DNA from: Clostridiales bacterium
GTDB taxonomy: Bacteria; Bacillota; Clostridia; Lachnospirales; Lachnospiraceae
Length of the DNA stretch: 64,000 nt
Assembly: GCA_018376135.1 (NCBI GenBank)
Contig: JAHABX010000004.1
Location: 74,415 to 138,414 of the forward strand
Direction of reading: 5' to 3'
Numbering within the stretch: the stretch's first letter is position 1; each line of letters begins with the position of its first letter. Positions 50,249 to 58,623 of this stretch are shown in pieces. The notes under the pieces are model-generated. The model was not told the DNA's origin, made no database searches, and was given only the letters and a program-made list of their open reading frames with translations. The translations under genes were made by a program, and so were the position numbers.

Positions 50249-51192
50249 TGCTTGGCTTTATACTGGATCTGCTCATAGGAGATCCCCACTGGCTCTATCA
50301 TCCGATTCGGCTGGTGGGACGCCTGATCAGTACCCTGGAGCGGATCCTTCGGGCGCTGTTTCCCGGAACAGAAAAGGGAGAGCGGACTGCAGGAGGATTT
50401 CTTCTTCTTTTGACAGCGGGCATTACCACCTTTGCAGCCTGGGGGCTTTTACAGCTTGCGGGATTTTGGTCTCCGTATGCCCGGTTTGCGATGGAGACGG
50501 TCATGTGTTATCAGCTTCTTGCAACCAGAGCATTGAAGGATGAGACCATGAAGGTATATGCGGCACTGAAGGAAGGTGATACGGAGAAGGCGCGTTATGC
50601 AGTATCCATGGTGGTAGGCAGAGATACGGCGGTGCTGGACGAGATTGGTATTACAAAGGCAGCGGTGGAAACGGTGGCCGAGAACACATCGGATGGGATT
50701 GTGGCTCCTCTTCTTTTTATGGTCATAGGCGGGGCGCCTTTGGGATTTTTCTATAAGGCTGTTAATACCATGGATTCTATGGTAGGATATAAGAATGATA
50801 AATATCTGTATTTCGGCAGGGCAGCGGCCAGATTTGATGATGTGCTGAATTATATTCCGGCACGGCTTTCGGCTCTTTTGATGACGGCGGCATCCGCTCT
50901 GTGCGGGATGGACGCGCGCCATGGGTGGAAGATCTACCGGCGTGACCGGTACAACCATGCAAGTCCCAATTCTGCTCATACGGAGGCAGTGACTGCCGGA
51001 GCGCTGCATATTCAGCTTGCGGGAAATGCATATTATTTTGGAAAGCTGTATGAGAAGCCCACGCTGGGAGACGCGGACAGACCGGTGGAATATGAGGATA
51101 TTCCCAGGGCGAACCGTCTGCTGTACGGGACTTCGATCCTGTCCCTTCTCACATTTACAGCATTGAAAGGAGTGATTCTGTGGTTCCTGTAA
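50224..51192 (+). CDS. cbiB: Adenosylcobinamide-phosphate synthase
   Basis: Membrane protein of 322 residues with several hydrophobic helices that attaches aminopropanol (phosphate) to adenosylcobyric acid. Conserved blocks are GFILDLLIGDPHWLYHPIRLVGRLI, MVVGRDTAVLDEIGITKAAVETVAENTSDGIVAPL (about residues 137-170) and YRRDRYNHASPNSAHTEAVTAGAL. The start is inside cobC (25 bp overlap). Its last codons overlap the adenosyltransferase gene. Confidence 0.94.
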   Translation: MELSILAVVLGFILDLLIGDPHWLYHPIRLVGRLISTLERILRALFPGTEKGERTAGGFLLLLTAGITTFAAWGLLQLAGFWSPYARFAMETVMCYQLLATRALKDETMKVYAALKEGDTEKARYAVSMVVGRDTAVLDEIGITKAAVETVAENTSDGIVAPLLFMVIGGAPLGFFYKAVNTMDSMVGYKNDKYLYFGRAAARFDDVLNYIPARLSALLMTAASALCGMDARHGWKIYRRDRYNHASPNSAHTEAVTAGALHIQLAGNAYYFGKLYEKPTLGDADRPVEYEDIPRANRLLYGTSILSLLTFTALKGVILWFL

Positions 51193-51710
51193 AGGGATGC
51201 CTGCATATTTACTGCGGGGACGGCAAAGGCAAGACAACGGCGGCTGTGGGGCTTGCGGTTCGGGCAGCGGGACATGGTCTGAAGGTCCTGTTCTGCCAGT
51301 GTATGAAGGACGGCAGCTCCAGTGAGGTCAGGATGCTGGAAAAGCTGGGAATTCACTGTTGCTGCTGCAGGGAGCATTTCGGATTTTTCTGGAACATGAC
51401 AGAGGAGCAGAAGGAAAAGGCGGCGCATGCCTATACCCGTCTGTTTGAGGATGCGGCCCGAAGGGCAGAGGAAGAAGCATATGATCTGCTGGTCATTGAT
51501 GAGTTCATGAGCGCTTACAATCATGGCATGATCTGTCAGAAGGAGGCGCTGGATTTCCTTGTGAACCGCCCGGAAAGGCTGGAGGTGGTGCTCACGGGAA
51601 GGGATCCGGGAGAGGAGCTTCTGGAACTGGCAGATTATGTGACTCAGATGCGTAAGGTGAAGCATCCTTTTGACCAGGGGGTACCTGCACGGAAGGGTAT
51701 TGAACTTTAG
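51180..51710 (+). CDS. cobO: Cob(I)yrinic acid a,c-diamide adenosyltransferase
   Basis: Protein of 176 residues of the CobA/CobO/BtuR type. P-loop IYCGDGKGKTTAAVGLAVRAAGHG near residue 10, then LLVIDEFMSAYNHGMI and VVLTGRDPGEELLELADYVTQMRKVKHPFDQGVPARKGIE, all diagnostic. It transfers the adenosyl group from ATP to cobalt. It starts with GTG after GGAGTG. It is the last recognisable cobalamin gene of the run, and the next gene begins 26 bp later. Confidence 0.94.
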   Translation: MVPVKGCLHIYCGDGKGKTTAAVGLAVRAAGHGLKVLFCQCMKDGSSSEVRMLEKLGIHCCCCREHFGFFWNMTEEQKEKAAHAYTRLFEDAARRAEEEAYDLLVIDEFMSAYNHGMICQKEALDFLVNRPERLEVVLTGRDPGEELLELADYVTQMRKVKHPFDQGVPARKGIEL

Positions 51711-51736
51711 TATATACGAGAAAAGGAGAGACCATA

Positions 51737-52831
51737 ATGGAAAAAAACGAGATTTTGATAATCTACGGAAAGAATTATAAGGAGATGACCAGGGAGCTTC
51801 TGACGGCAGCCGGACTGGCGGATCAGATCGGAGACAAGAAGAAAAGGATCGGTCTGAAGCCCAATCTGGTTGTGGCAAAGACACCGGATTCCGGTGCGAC
51901 TACCCATATGGAGATGATCGAGGGAACCATCGAGTATCTTCAGGAAAATGGCTTCAAAAATATCTTCATCACCGAGGGCTCCTGGGTGGGAGACCGTACC
52001 CAGGCGGCATTTAGTGTCTGCGGTTATCCTGCTGTGGCAAGAAAATACGGCGTGGAGCTGGTAGACAACCAGAAGGACAGCTACAAATCCTATGACTGTA
52101 AGGGTATGAAGCTGGATATCTGTGATTTCCCCATGTCTCTTGATTTCCTCATCAATATGCCGGTTCTGAAAGGGCACTGCCAGACCGCCATTACCTGTGC
52201 ATTGAAGAACAATAAGGGACTGATCCCCAACAGCGAAAAGCGTCATTTCCATACTATGGGATTACATAAGCCCATCGCTCATCTGGCGACCAGAGTGCCC
52301 AATGATTTCATCCTGGTGGACAATATTTGCGGAGACCTGGACTTTGAGGAGGGCGGCAATCCGGTGACCATGAACCGTATCCTGGGCTTCAGGGATCCGG
52401 TGCTCTGTGATGCATTTGTCTGCGAGACTATGGGCTACAGTGTGGACGAGGTGGCATATATCGGCATGGCAGAGCGTCTGGGCGTGGGCTGTGCGGATAC
52501 CTCCAAGGCGAAGATCACGGAGCTGAATGAGGGCTGCAATGCCGCCGGCAAGATCCGTATGACCAGAAGAGTGCAGGAGCTGGCAAAATATGTGGAGCCT
52601 GTGGATGCCTGCAGTGCCTGCTATGGTTCTTTGATCTATGCGCTGGACCGCCTGAATGATATGGGCATGCTGCGCAAATGTAAGAAGAAGATTGCCATCG
52701 GACAGGGCTATAAAGGACAGACCGGACAGATCGGAGTGGGTCAGTGTACCTGCGGCTTTGAGAAGAGCTGTAAGGGCTGCCCGCCAAAGGCAATTGATAT
52801 GGTGGAATTTTTAGAGCAGGAATTAAGATGA
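51737..52831 (+). CDS. DUF362 domain protein with C-terminal cysteine cluster
   Basis: Protein of 364 residues of the DUF362 family, of unknown biochemical function. Visible blocks are RIGLKPNLVVAKTPDSGATTHMEMIEGTIEYL, FINMPVLKGHCQTAITCALKNNKGLIPN (approximately, around residues 135-160), and DFILVDNICGDLDFEEGGNP. The C-terminal third is cysteine-rich: DACSACYGSL and then GQCTCGFEKSCKGCPPKAI, which could hold an iron-sulfur cluster. AAAGGAGAG precedes the ATG. Because it follows cobO by 26 bp and overlaps truA by four bases, it is probably read from the cobalamin promoter. Confidence 0.8.
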   Translation: MEKNEILIIYGKNYKEMTRELLTAAGLADQIGDKKKRIGLKPNLVVAKTPDSGATTHMEMIEGTIEYLQENGFKNIFITEGSWVGDRTQAAFSVCGYPAVARKYGVELVDNQKDSYKSYDCKGMKLDICDFPMSLDFLINMPVLKGHCQTAITCALKNNKGLIPNSEKRHFHTMGLHKPIAHLATRVPNDFILVDNICGDLDFEEGGNPVTMNRILGFRDPVLCDAFVCETMGYSVDEVAYIGMAERLGVGCADTSKAKITELNEGCNAAGKIRMTRRVQELAKYVEPVDACSACYGSLIYALDRLNDMGMLRKCKKKIAIGQGYKGQTGQIGVGQCTCGFEKSCKGCPPKAIDMVEFLEQELR

Positions 52832-53565
52832 TGAATTATAAAGCGGTGCTGCAGTATGAAGGAACCCGTTACCGGGGCTGGCAGACCCAGGGGAATACGG
52901 ACAATACGATCCAGGGAAAGTTAGAAGCGCTTCTCTCCCGTATGGAGGGGGCTCCTGTGGAGGTGCACGGCTCCGGAAGAACGGATGCCGGTGTCCATGC
53001 AGCCGGTCAGGTTATTAATTTCCGGAGCAGCCTGGGGAAAAGCCCGGAGGAGATCCGGGATTATATGAATCAGTATCTGCCGGAGGATATGGCAGTGATT
53101 TCGGTAGAAGAAACGGCACCCCGGTTCCATGCCAGGCTGAACGCGGTGCGCAAGACCTACGAGTACCGGATCTGGAATGCCCTGGTTCCCGATGTGTTCG
53201 GACGGCGGTTCCAGACCCATATACCGGAGCCTCTGGATGTGGATGCCATGCGTCATGCGGCGAAAGCCTTATGCGGAACCCATGATTACCGGGCATTCTG
53301 TTCACTGAAAAAGTTTAAGAAGTCCACCGTACGCACAGTGAAAGAGATACGGATCACACAGGAGGGTCCAGAAGTCTGTATCTTTTATACCGGAGACGGA
53401 TTCCTGTACCATATGGTGCGGATCCTCACCGGGACGCTGGTGGAGGTGGGGCTGGGACTTCGTTCTCCGGAGGAGATGGGGACGATCCTGGAAGGTCTGG
53501 ACCGGGCCCGTGCCGGAAGGCTGATGCCTCCGGAGGGGCTGACACTTGTGAATGTGGAATATTGA
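52828..53565 (+). CDS. truA: tRNA pseudouridine(38-40) synthase
   Basis: Protein of 245 residues that makes pseudouridine at positions 38-40 of the tRNA anticodon arm. The catalytic aspartate is Asp53 in GSGRTDAGVHAAGQV, followed by NQYLPEDMAV, FHARLNAVRKTYEYRIWN and GDGFLYHMVRILTGTLVEVG. Two adjacent ATGs (52828, 52831) are possible starts. The ATGA overlap links it to the DUF362 gene. A terminator follows, which ends the long transcript. Confidence 0.93.
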   Translation: MMNYKAVLQYEGTRYRGWQTQGNTDNTIQGKLEALLSRMEGAPVEVHGSGRTDAGVHAAGQVINFRSSLGKSPEEIRDYMNQYLPEDMAVISVEETAPRFHARLNAVRKTYEYRIWNALVPDVFGRRFQTHIPEPLDVDAMRHAAKALCGTHDYRAFCSLKKFKKSTVRTVKEIRITQEGPEVCIFYTGDGFLYHMVRILTGTLVEVGLGLRSPEEMGTILEGLDRARAGRLMPPEGLTLVNVEY

Positions 53566-53569
53566 AAAG

Positions 53570-53618
53570 AATAAGAGTGCAGCTTCCTTGATGGCTCAAC
53601 AGGAACTGCACTCTTATT
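53570..53618. terminator. Bidirectional intrinsic terminator
   Basis: Arms AATAAGAGTGCAG and CTGCACTCTTATT are perfect, extended by an internal TTCCT/AGGAA pair, with T-rich ends. It lies between convergent truA and the AI-2E-type permease gene. Confidence 0.9.
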
Positions 53619-54715
53619 TATTTCTTTTCCCGCTTCCTCAGGTCATTTTTCAGAAGCTGATATCCTGCCGCCGTCAGGGGGATTCCAAGGAGCACTCCGG
53701 TTACTCCGAACAGACTGCCGCCGATGGTGACAGAGGAGAAGACCAGAATTCCCGGAAGTCCGATGGAGGAGCCTACGACCCTGGGGTAGATGAGCTGATT
53801 TTCCAGCTGCTGGAGAACCACAAGGAAGACTACGAACAGGACGGACTGGAACGGTGACTGGGAGAAGATCAGGATAAATCCGATAACTCCGCCGATGTAT
53901 GCACCGAAGATGGGGATCAGTGCAGTAGCGCCGATCAGAACACCGATCATCACTGCATAAGGGAAGCGCAGCAGCGCCATACCCAGAACACAGAGAGACC
54001 CCAGGATCACGGCTTCCATGCACTGTCCTACGATGAAGCGGTGGAAGCTGTTGTCCAGAGTCCCCAGAACATAGTGGAGCTTGTCCTTGAATCCTCGTGG
54101 AAAATACGTGGTGATCAGCCGGGACATCTGGTGACTGAGCCATTCTTTGCCGGCAAGCAGGTAGATGGCGAAGACCAGTGTCACGAACAGGTTAAAAATC
54201 ACTCCTACAAAAGAGGAGAGATATCCGAAGATACTTGCGCCGGCGCCGGATCCGATCCAGTCCACCAGATCCTTCAGAATACTCTGCATATCGAACTGAA
54301 TATTTGAAGTGGTGGGAAGGAGCGCTGCCAGATCCGGGTTATTATACAGGAAGGTACGGATCTGCTCATAAGCGACCGGGATACTGGCGATCAGGGCTTC
54401 TCCGCAGGACTTCAGCTCCGGAAGGACCATGTTGATGATCAAAGAGAAGATGAACAGTAAAGTGACCAGCGCCAGAAGGATCGATATGGCACGCTTGGCT
54501 GTATGTGATTTCTTCCATTTGCTGAACAGGTTCCGCTCATAGAAGCTCATGATCAGATTCAGGATGTATGCCACCGCACAGCCGGTCAGCAGAGGCTTGG
54601 AAATATTCAAAAGGATACCCAGCCATGCGAAGACCCGGTCCCAGTAAAGGTATACAAGGATGAGAATACCGACACAGATAGTTGCATATTGGATAAGTTC
54701 TTTTTTTTCTTTCAT
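53618..54715 (-). CDS. AI-2E transporter family (YtvI/PerM-like) permease
   Basis: Membrane protein of 365 residues with about eight helices and the family pattern: two helices, an external loop (residues about 110-170), then a C-terminal set with VLIGATALIPIFGAYIGGVIGFIL and VLQQLENQLIYPRVVGSSIGLPGILVF. Members are proposed exporters or efflux permeases; few are characterised. AAAGGAG precedes ATG 54715, and a strong promoter lies 35 bp upstream. Confidence 0.87.
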   Translation of the reverse strand: MKEKKELIQYATICVGILILVYLYWDRVFAWLGILLNISKPLLTGCAVAYILNLIMSFYERNLFSKWKKSHTAKRAISILLALVTLLFIFSLIINMVLPELKSCGEALIASIPVAYEQIRTFLYNNPDLAALLPTTSNIQFDMQSILKDLVDWIGSGAGASIFGYLSSFVGVIFNLFVTLVFAIYLLAGKEWLSHQMSRLITTYFPRGFKDKLHYVLGTLDNSFHRFIVGQCMEAVILGSLCVLGMALLRFPYAVMIGVLIGATALIPIFGAYIGGVIGFILIFSQSPFQSVLFVVFLVVLQQLENQLIYPRVVGSSIGLPGILVFSSVTIGGSLFGVTGVLLGIPLTAAGYQLLKNDLRKREKK

Positions 54716-54747
54716 TGCAGCTCCTTTAAAATGTAATAATTAAACTT

Positions 54748-54776
54748 AGTATAATCCAGGACAGAAAAAATCGCAA
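54748..54776 (-). promoter_or_regulatory. Promoter of the AI-2E-type permease gene
   Basis: Minus strand TTGCGA (54771-54776), a 17-base spacer and TATACT (54748-54753). Confidence 0.7.
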
Positions 54777-54855
54777 GAGGACTGTTCCTGGAACGGAAAA
54801 TGTGATAAGCTGTTGTAGCGGTTCAGCCGTAACCGTTCATTCAGAGAGGAAAGTT

Positions 54856-55392
54856 ATGGGAGAATATATTACCACATTTACAAAAACACATATGACGCCG
54901 CTGCATCCGAAGAAGGAGGACATCCATATCCGGGATATTGCCCATGCCCTGTCGCTGATGACAAGGGCAAACGGTCATTTTCCGAAGTTCTATTCGGTGG
55001 GACAGCACTGCATCCACTGCTGCGAGGAGGCTTATGCCAGAGGATATACGAAGAGAGAGCAGCTTGCCTGTCTTTTGCACGATGCCAGCGAAGCATATCT
55101 GGCGGATATTACCCGTCCGGTCAAGGGACATCTGCCGCAGTATAAAGAGATCGAACAGGTGCTTCAGGGAAGCATTTTTGAGAAATATTTAGGAAAGCTG
55201 TCAGCAGAAGAGCATAGGCTCTGGAGAAAGCTGGACGATGTTCTGCTGTTTCATGAGTTTGAGCATTTCATGGGAGAGAGACTGCAGGAATGCCCGGAGG
55301 AGCTGAAAAGCTGCCCGGTGTTTGATACGGAGCCCTTTGAGGTGACAGAGCAGACCTATCTGGACTGGTTTGAAAGGCTGTATGAAGGATGA
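54856..55392 (+). CDS. HD domain phosphohydrolase (YfbR-like)
   Basis: Protein of 178 residues. The HD motif appears as LACLLHDASEAYLADITRPVK, with an upstream histidine in VGQHCIHCCEEA and a downstream aspartate (RLWRKLDDVLLFHEFEHF), the metal site of HD hydrolases. YfbR-type members dephosphorylate deoxynucleoside monophosphates; the exact substrate here is not known. ATG 54856 follows GAGAGGAAAG; an earlier in-frame start has no site. It overlaps the radical SAM gene by four bases. Confidence 0.82.
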   Translation: MGEYITTFTKTHMTPLHPKKEDIHIRDIAHALSLMTRANGHFPKFYSVGQHCIHCCEEAYARGYTKREQLACLLHDASEAYLADITRPVKGHLPQYKEIEQVLQGSIFEKYLGKLSAEEHRLWRKLDDVLLFHEFEHFMGERLQECPEELKSCPVFDTEPFEVTEQTYLDWFERLYEG

Positions 55393-56303
55393 TGGATAAA
55401 TGTATGCTCTGTCCCCGGGAGTGTGGAGCGGATCGAAAGCATGGACAGACAGGTTTTTGCCGGATGCCGGAATATCCTGTGGCAGCCCGTGCGGCGCTGC
55501 ATTACTGGGAGGAGCCGTGTATATCCGGAACAGAAGGCTCCGGTGCGGTCTTTTTCTCAGGCTGTACCCTGCGCTGCGTCTTTTGTCAGAATCATGAGAT
55601 TGCGGCAGGAAAGGCAGGAAGACCGCTGGATACAGGCGCTCTGGCAGAGATATTTCTAAGGCTTCAGGACCGGGGAGCCAATAATATCAATCTGGTCACG
55701 GCAGGGCATTTTCTGCCGTCGGTGGTCCGTGCGCTGGTCAGGGCAAAGGATCAGGGGCTTCGGATCCCGGTGGTCTATAATACAGGAGGCTATGAGAAGC
55801 CGGACAGCCTGAAGCTTCTGGAGGGACTGGCGGATATCTGGCTGCCGGATTATAAATACAGAAGCACGGTTCTGGCTGCCAGGTATTCCCATGCTGCTGA
55901 TTATCCGCAGCGTGCGGCAGAGGCGCTTCAGGAGATGGTGCGTCAGGCAGGGGATCCGGTATTTGATGAAAGAGGTATGATGAAAAGCGGTGTGATCGTA
56001 CGGCATCTGGTGCTGCCGGGATGTGTAAGCGACAGTAAGGATGTCCTGGAATACCTGTGGGATATCTATGGAAACCGGATCTATGTGAGCATCATGAGTC
56101 AGTATACACCGCTTCCCCATGTGGCGGCATATCCGGAGCTGAATCGGAGAGTGACAGAAGCAGAATATGAAGAAGTGGCAGATTATGCTCTGTTCCTGGG
56201 GATGGAGCAGGTGTATATCCAGGAAGGCGAATGTGCCCGGGAGAGCTTTATCCCGGCGTTCGATTATGAAGGACTGCCGGAAAATACAGAGATCAAGGAG
56301 TAA
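55389..56303 (+). CDS. Radical SAM protein (PflX / COG1313-like)
   Basis: Protein of 304 residues related to pyruvate formate-lyase-activating enzymes. The cluster site is CTLRCVFCQN (C-x3-C-x2-C) near residue 58, after an N-terminal cysteine group CMLCPRECG...GFC of unknown role. It contains NLVTAGHFLPSVVRAL and VVYNTGGYEKPDSLKLLEGLADIWLPDYKY, typical of the PflX branch. The glycyl-radical or other target is not identified, and no glycyl-radical enzyme is adjacent. Confidence 0.85.
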   Translation: MMDKCMLCPRECGADRKHGQTGFCRMPEYPVAARAALHYWEEPCISGTEGSGAVFFSGCTLRCVFCQNHEIAAGKAGRPLDTGALAEIFLRLQDRGANNINLVTAGHFLPSVVRALVRAKDQGLRIPVVYNTGGYEKPDSLKLLEGLADIWLPDYKYRSTVLAARYSHAADYPQRAAEALQEMVRQAGDPVFDERGMMKSGVIVRHLVLPGCVSDSKDVLEYLWDIYGNRIYVSIMSQYTPLPHVAAYPELNRRVTEAEYEEVADYALFLGMEQVYIQEGECARESFIPAFDYEGLPENTEIKE

Positions 56304-56312
56304 AAAAGACCT

Positions 56313-57866
56313 ATGAGTATATTGAATGTAGAACACTTGAGCCACGGATTTGGAGACCGGGCAATCTTTCAGGATGTGTCCTTCCGGCTGCTGAAGGGAG
56401 AACACATCGGACTGGTGGGAGCCAATGGCGAGGGCAAATCCACATTTATGAATATCATCACCGGAAAACTGATGCCCGATGAGGGAAAAGTAGAATGGTC
56501 CAAAAATGTCCGTGTGGGCTATCTGGATCAGCACACGGAACTGGAAAAGGGAATGACGATTCGGGATGTACTGGCTTCTGCATTTCAGTTCCTGTTCGAG
56601 CTGGAGGAGCAGATGAATGGCATGTATGACCGGATGGCGGATGCCACAGAGGAAGAGATGGCTCATTATATGGAAGAGACCGGTGTGATCCAGGAGCTGT
56701 TGTCCGCACATGATTTTTATATGATCGATGCAAAGGTAGAGGAAGTGGGGAGAGCACTGGGACTTGCCGATATTGGTCTTGATAAGGACGTGACGGAGCT
56801 TTCCGGCGGACAGAGAACGAAGGTGCTGTTGGGAAAGCTTCTGCTGGAGAAGCCGGATATCCTGCTTTTGGACGAGCCGACCAACTATCTGGACGCAGAG
56901 CATATTGAGTGGCTGAAGCGATATCTGAATGATTACGAGAATGCCTTTATCCTTATATCCCATGATATTCCGTTCCTGAACAGTGTGATCAACCTGATCT
57001 ATCATATGGACAGCCAGCAGCTTAACCGTTATGTGGGGGATTATGACAAGTTCCAGGAGGTCTATGTGGTGAAGAAAGCACAGCTGGAAGCAGCCTACAA
57101 CCGTCAGCAGAAGGAGATTGCGGAGCTGAAGGATTTTGTGGCAAGGAATAAGGCGCGGGTCGCTACCAGAAATATGGCAATGTCCCGTCAGAAGAAGCTG
57201 GATAAGATGGATGTGATCGAGCTGGCGGCAGAAAAGCCAAAGCCGGAGTTTCATTTTAAGGAGGCAAGAACTCCCGGAAGATATATTTTTGAGACCCACG
57301 GACTGGTCATCGGCTATGATGATCCGCTGTCCGGTACGCTGGATCTTCAGATGGAGCGGGGAGAGAAGATCGTACTGACCGGAGCCAACGGTATCGGTAA
57401 GACGACGCTGCTGAAAAGTATTCTGGGGCTGATCCCGTCCCTGTCCGGAAGCGTGGAACTGGGGGACTATCTGGAGATCGGCTATTTTGAACAGGAGATG
57501 GACCAGAGCATACAGACCACCTGTCTTCAGGAGCTGTGGCAGGAATTTCCGGGCTTTACGCAGTATGAAGCCCGTGCGGCGCTGGCAAAATGCGGTCTGA
57601 CCACGAAGCACATCGAGAGTATGGTAAAGGTGTTAAGCGGCGGGGAGCAGGCGAAGCTTCGTCTCTGTAAGCTGATCAACCGGGAGAGTAATCTGCTGGT
57701 GCTGGATGAGCCGACGAACCATCTGGATGTGGATGCCAAGGATGAACTGAAGCGTGCGCTTATGGAGTACCGGGGAAGTATCCTGATGGTATGCCATGAG
57801 CCGGAGTTCTACGAGGGGCTGGCAACAAAGGTGTGGGACTGCAGTAAGTGGACCACAAGACTTTAA
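56313..57866 (+). CDS. ABC-F family ATP-binding protein
   Basis: Soluble protein of 517 residues with two nucleotide-binding domains and no membrane part, so it acts on ribosomes rather than in transport. First Walker A is GANGEGKST near 36, signature LSGGQRTKVLLGKLLLEKPDILLLDEPTNYLD near 155-185; a charged helical linker spans about 245-310; second Walker A GANGIGKTT is near 360 and signature LSGGEQAKLRLCKL near 445. This makes it a translation or antibiotic-resistance-type factor. A start in the middle of the PflX operon (9 bp gap) suggests co-transcription. Confidence 0.88.
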   Translation: MSILNVEHLSHGFGDRAIFQDVSFRLLKGEHIGLVGANGEGKSTFMNIITGKLMPDEGKVEWSKNVRVGYLDQHTELEKGMTIRDVLASAFQFLFELEEQMNGMYDRMADATEEEMAHYMEETGVIQELLSAHDFYMIDAKVEEVGRALGLADIGLDKDVTELSGGQRTKVLLGKLLLEKPDILLLDEPTNYLDAEHIEWLKRYLNDYENAFILISHDIPFLNSVINLIYHMDSQQLNRYVGDYDKFQEVYVVKKAQLEAAYNRQQKEIAELKDFVARNKARVATRNMAMSRQKKLDKMDVIELAAEKPKPEFHFKEARTPGRYIFETHGLVIGYDDPLSGTLDLQMERGEKIVLTGANGIGKTTLLKSILGLIPSLSGSVELGDYLEIGYFEQEMDQSIQTTCLQELWQEFPGFTQYEARAALAKCGLTTKHIESMVKVLSGGEQAKLRLCKLINRESNLLVLDEPTNHLDVDAKDELKRALMEYRGSILMVCHEPEFYEGLATKVWDCSKWTTRL

Positions 57867-57884
57867 GAATACAGAAAAAGAAAG

Positions 57885-57926
57885 CTGCCGTCCTGTCAGT
57901 GTGTGAAAACACCGGCAGGACGGCAG
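57885..57926 (-). terminator. Intrinsic terminator of the unknown minus-strand gene
   Basis: Perfect arms CTGCCGTCCTG/CAGGACGGCAG, extended by GTGT/ACAC near the loop. A T-rich run follows on the minus strand only, so it serves mainly the gene ending at 57954. Confidence 0.8.
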
Positions 57927-57953
57927 TCTGCTGTACAGGATCAGAATATGTAA

Positions 57954-58475
57954 TTACAGCTCAAGGATCTTTCCTGCCTCTACGTCGTACCGGCAGTATT
58001 TCCCGTTTTCGGAAATGAACGGCATATAGGAATTGTTCTTGTTATCCTTGATGTATACGATTCCGGTGGCGATCATCTCTACCAGAGAGAAACGCTCGCT
58101 GAGGCTGGAGATCCACTTGTAGGTCTTTTCCTTAGAGGAAGCAGCCATAACCAGATTGTAGCCGCCTTCGCATGCTTCCATGGTAAAGTATACCTTCTCA
58201 GCCTTCTTCGGATCCATGAAGGTCTGGCTGTAGATATAGGAAGAAAAATTCTTCTTCACGAATTCCTGGAAGGACTTTTTGTCGTAGATGATTCCGGACA
58301 CTTCGTCCTTGATCTTGTCGCCTCTCTCAATACGGGTGCGCAGGATCTTGAGAACATCGATGGTCCATTCAATAAAAGAGATGCTGCTGTACTGCATGGA
58401 TTCCAGCAGATTGCTGATCAGCTCTTTGCTCAGGATATCGGAACGCTTTGCTTCGTCAAATAATTGGTTCTTCAT
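57954..58475 (-). CDS. Protein of unknown function
   Basis: Cytoplasmic protein of 173 residues. I do not recognise a family. The first ~70 residues are helical (ILSKELISNLLESMQYSSISFIEWTIDVLKILRTRIERG). The rest is mixed with a lysine-rich middle (KKSFQEFVKKNFSSYIYS). It has no signal peptide, membrane segment or cysteine motif. ATG 58475 follows AAAGGAG; the frame is open further up but lacks a site. It has its own strong promoter and terminator, so it is a single-gene unit. Confidence 0.7.
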   Translation of the reverse strand: MKNQLFDEAKRSDILSKELISNLLESMQYSSISFIEWTIDVLKILRTRIERGDKIKDEVSGIIYDKKSFQEFVKKNFSSYIYSQTFMDPKKAEKVYFTMEACEGGYNLVMAASSKEKTYKWISSLSERFSLVEMIATGIVYIKDNKNNSYMPFISENGKYCRYDVEAGKILEL

Positions 58476-58524
58476 AATATAATCTCCTTTTGGAAAGTTC
58501 CGGACGCTTGGTCTGTTATTATTC

Positions 58525-58553
58525 ATTATAAATCCTGCCGGGAAAAAATACAA
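58525..58553 (-). promoter_or_regulatory. Sigma-A promoter of the unknown gene
   Basis: Minus strand TTGTAT (58548-58553), a 17-base spacer and a perfect TATAAT (58525-58530). Confidence 0.75.
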
Positions 58554-58623
58554 GATAACTTGCACCTGTCTTTTATTTTATGTCGGACTTTGGTATAATC
58601 AAGGTATACTGGGAGGACAAAAT

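Noticed and set aside
55656..57611. 651-residue open frame on the minus strand
   Set aside because: It lies opposite the radical SAM and ABC-F genes, is rich in His/Leu/Cys as expected of an antisense frame, and has no ribosome-binding site or family motif.
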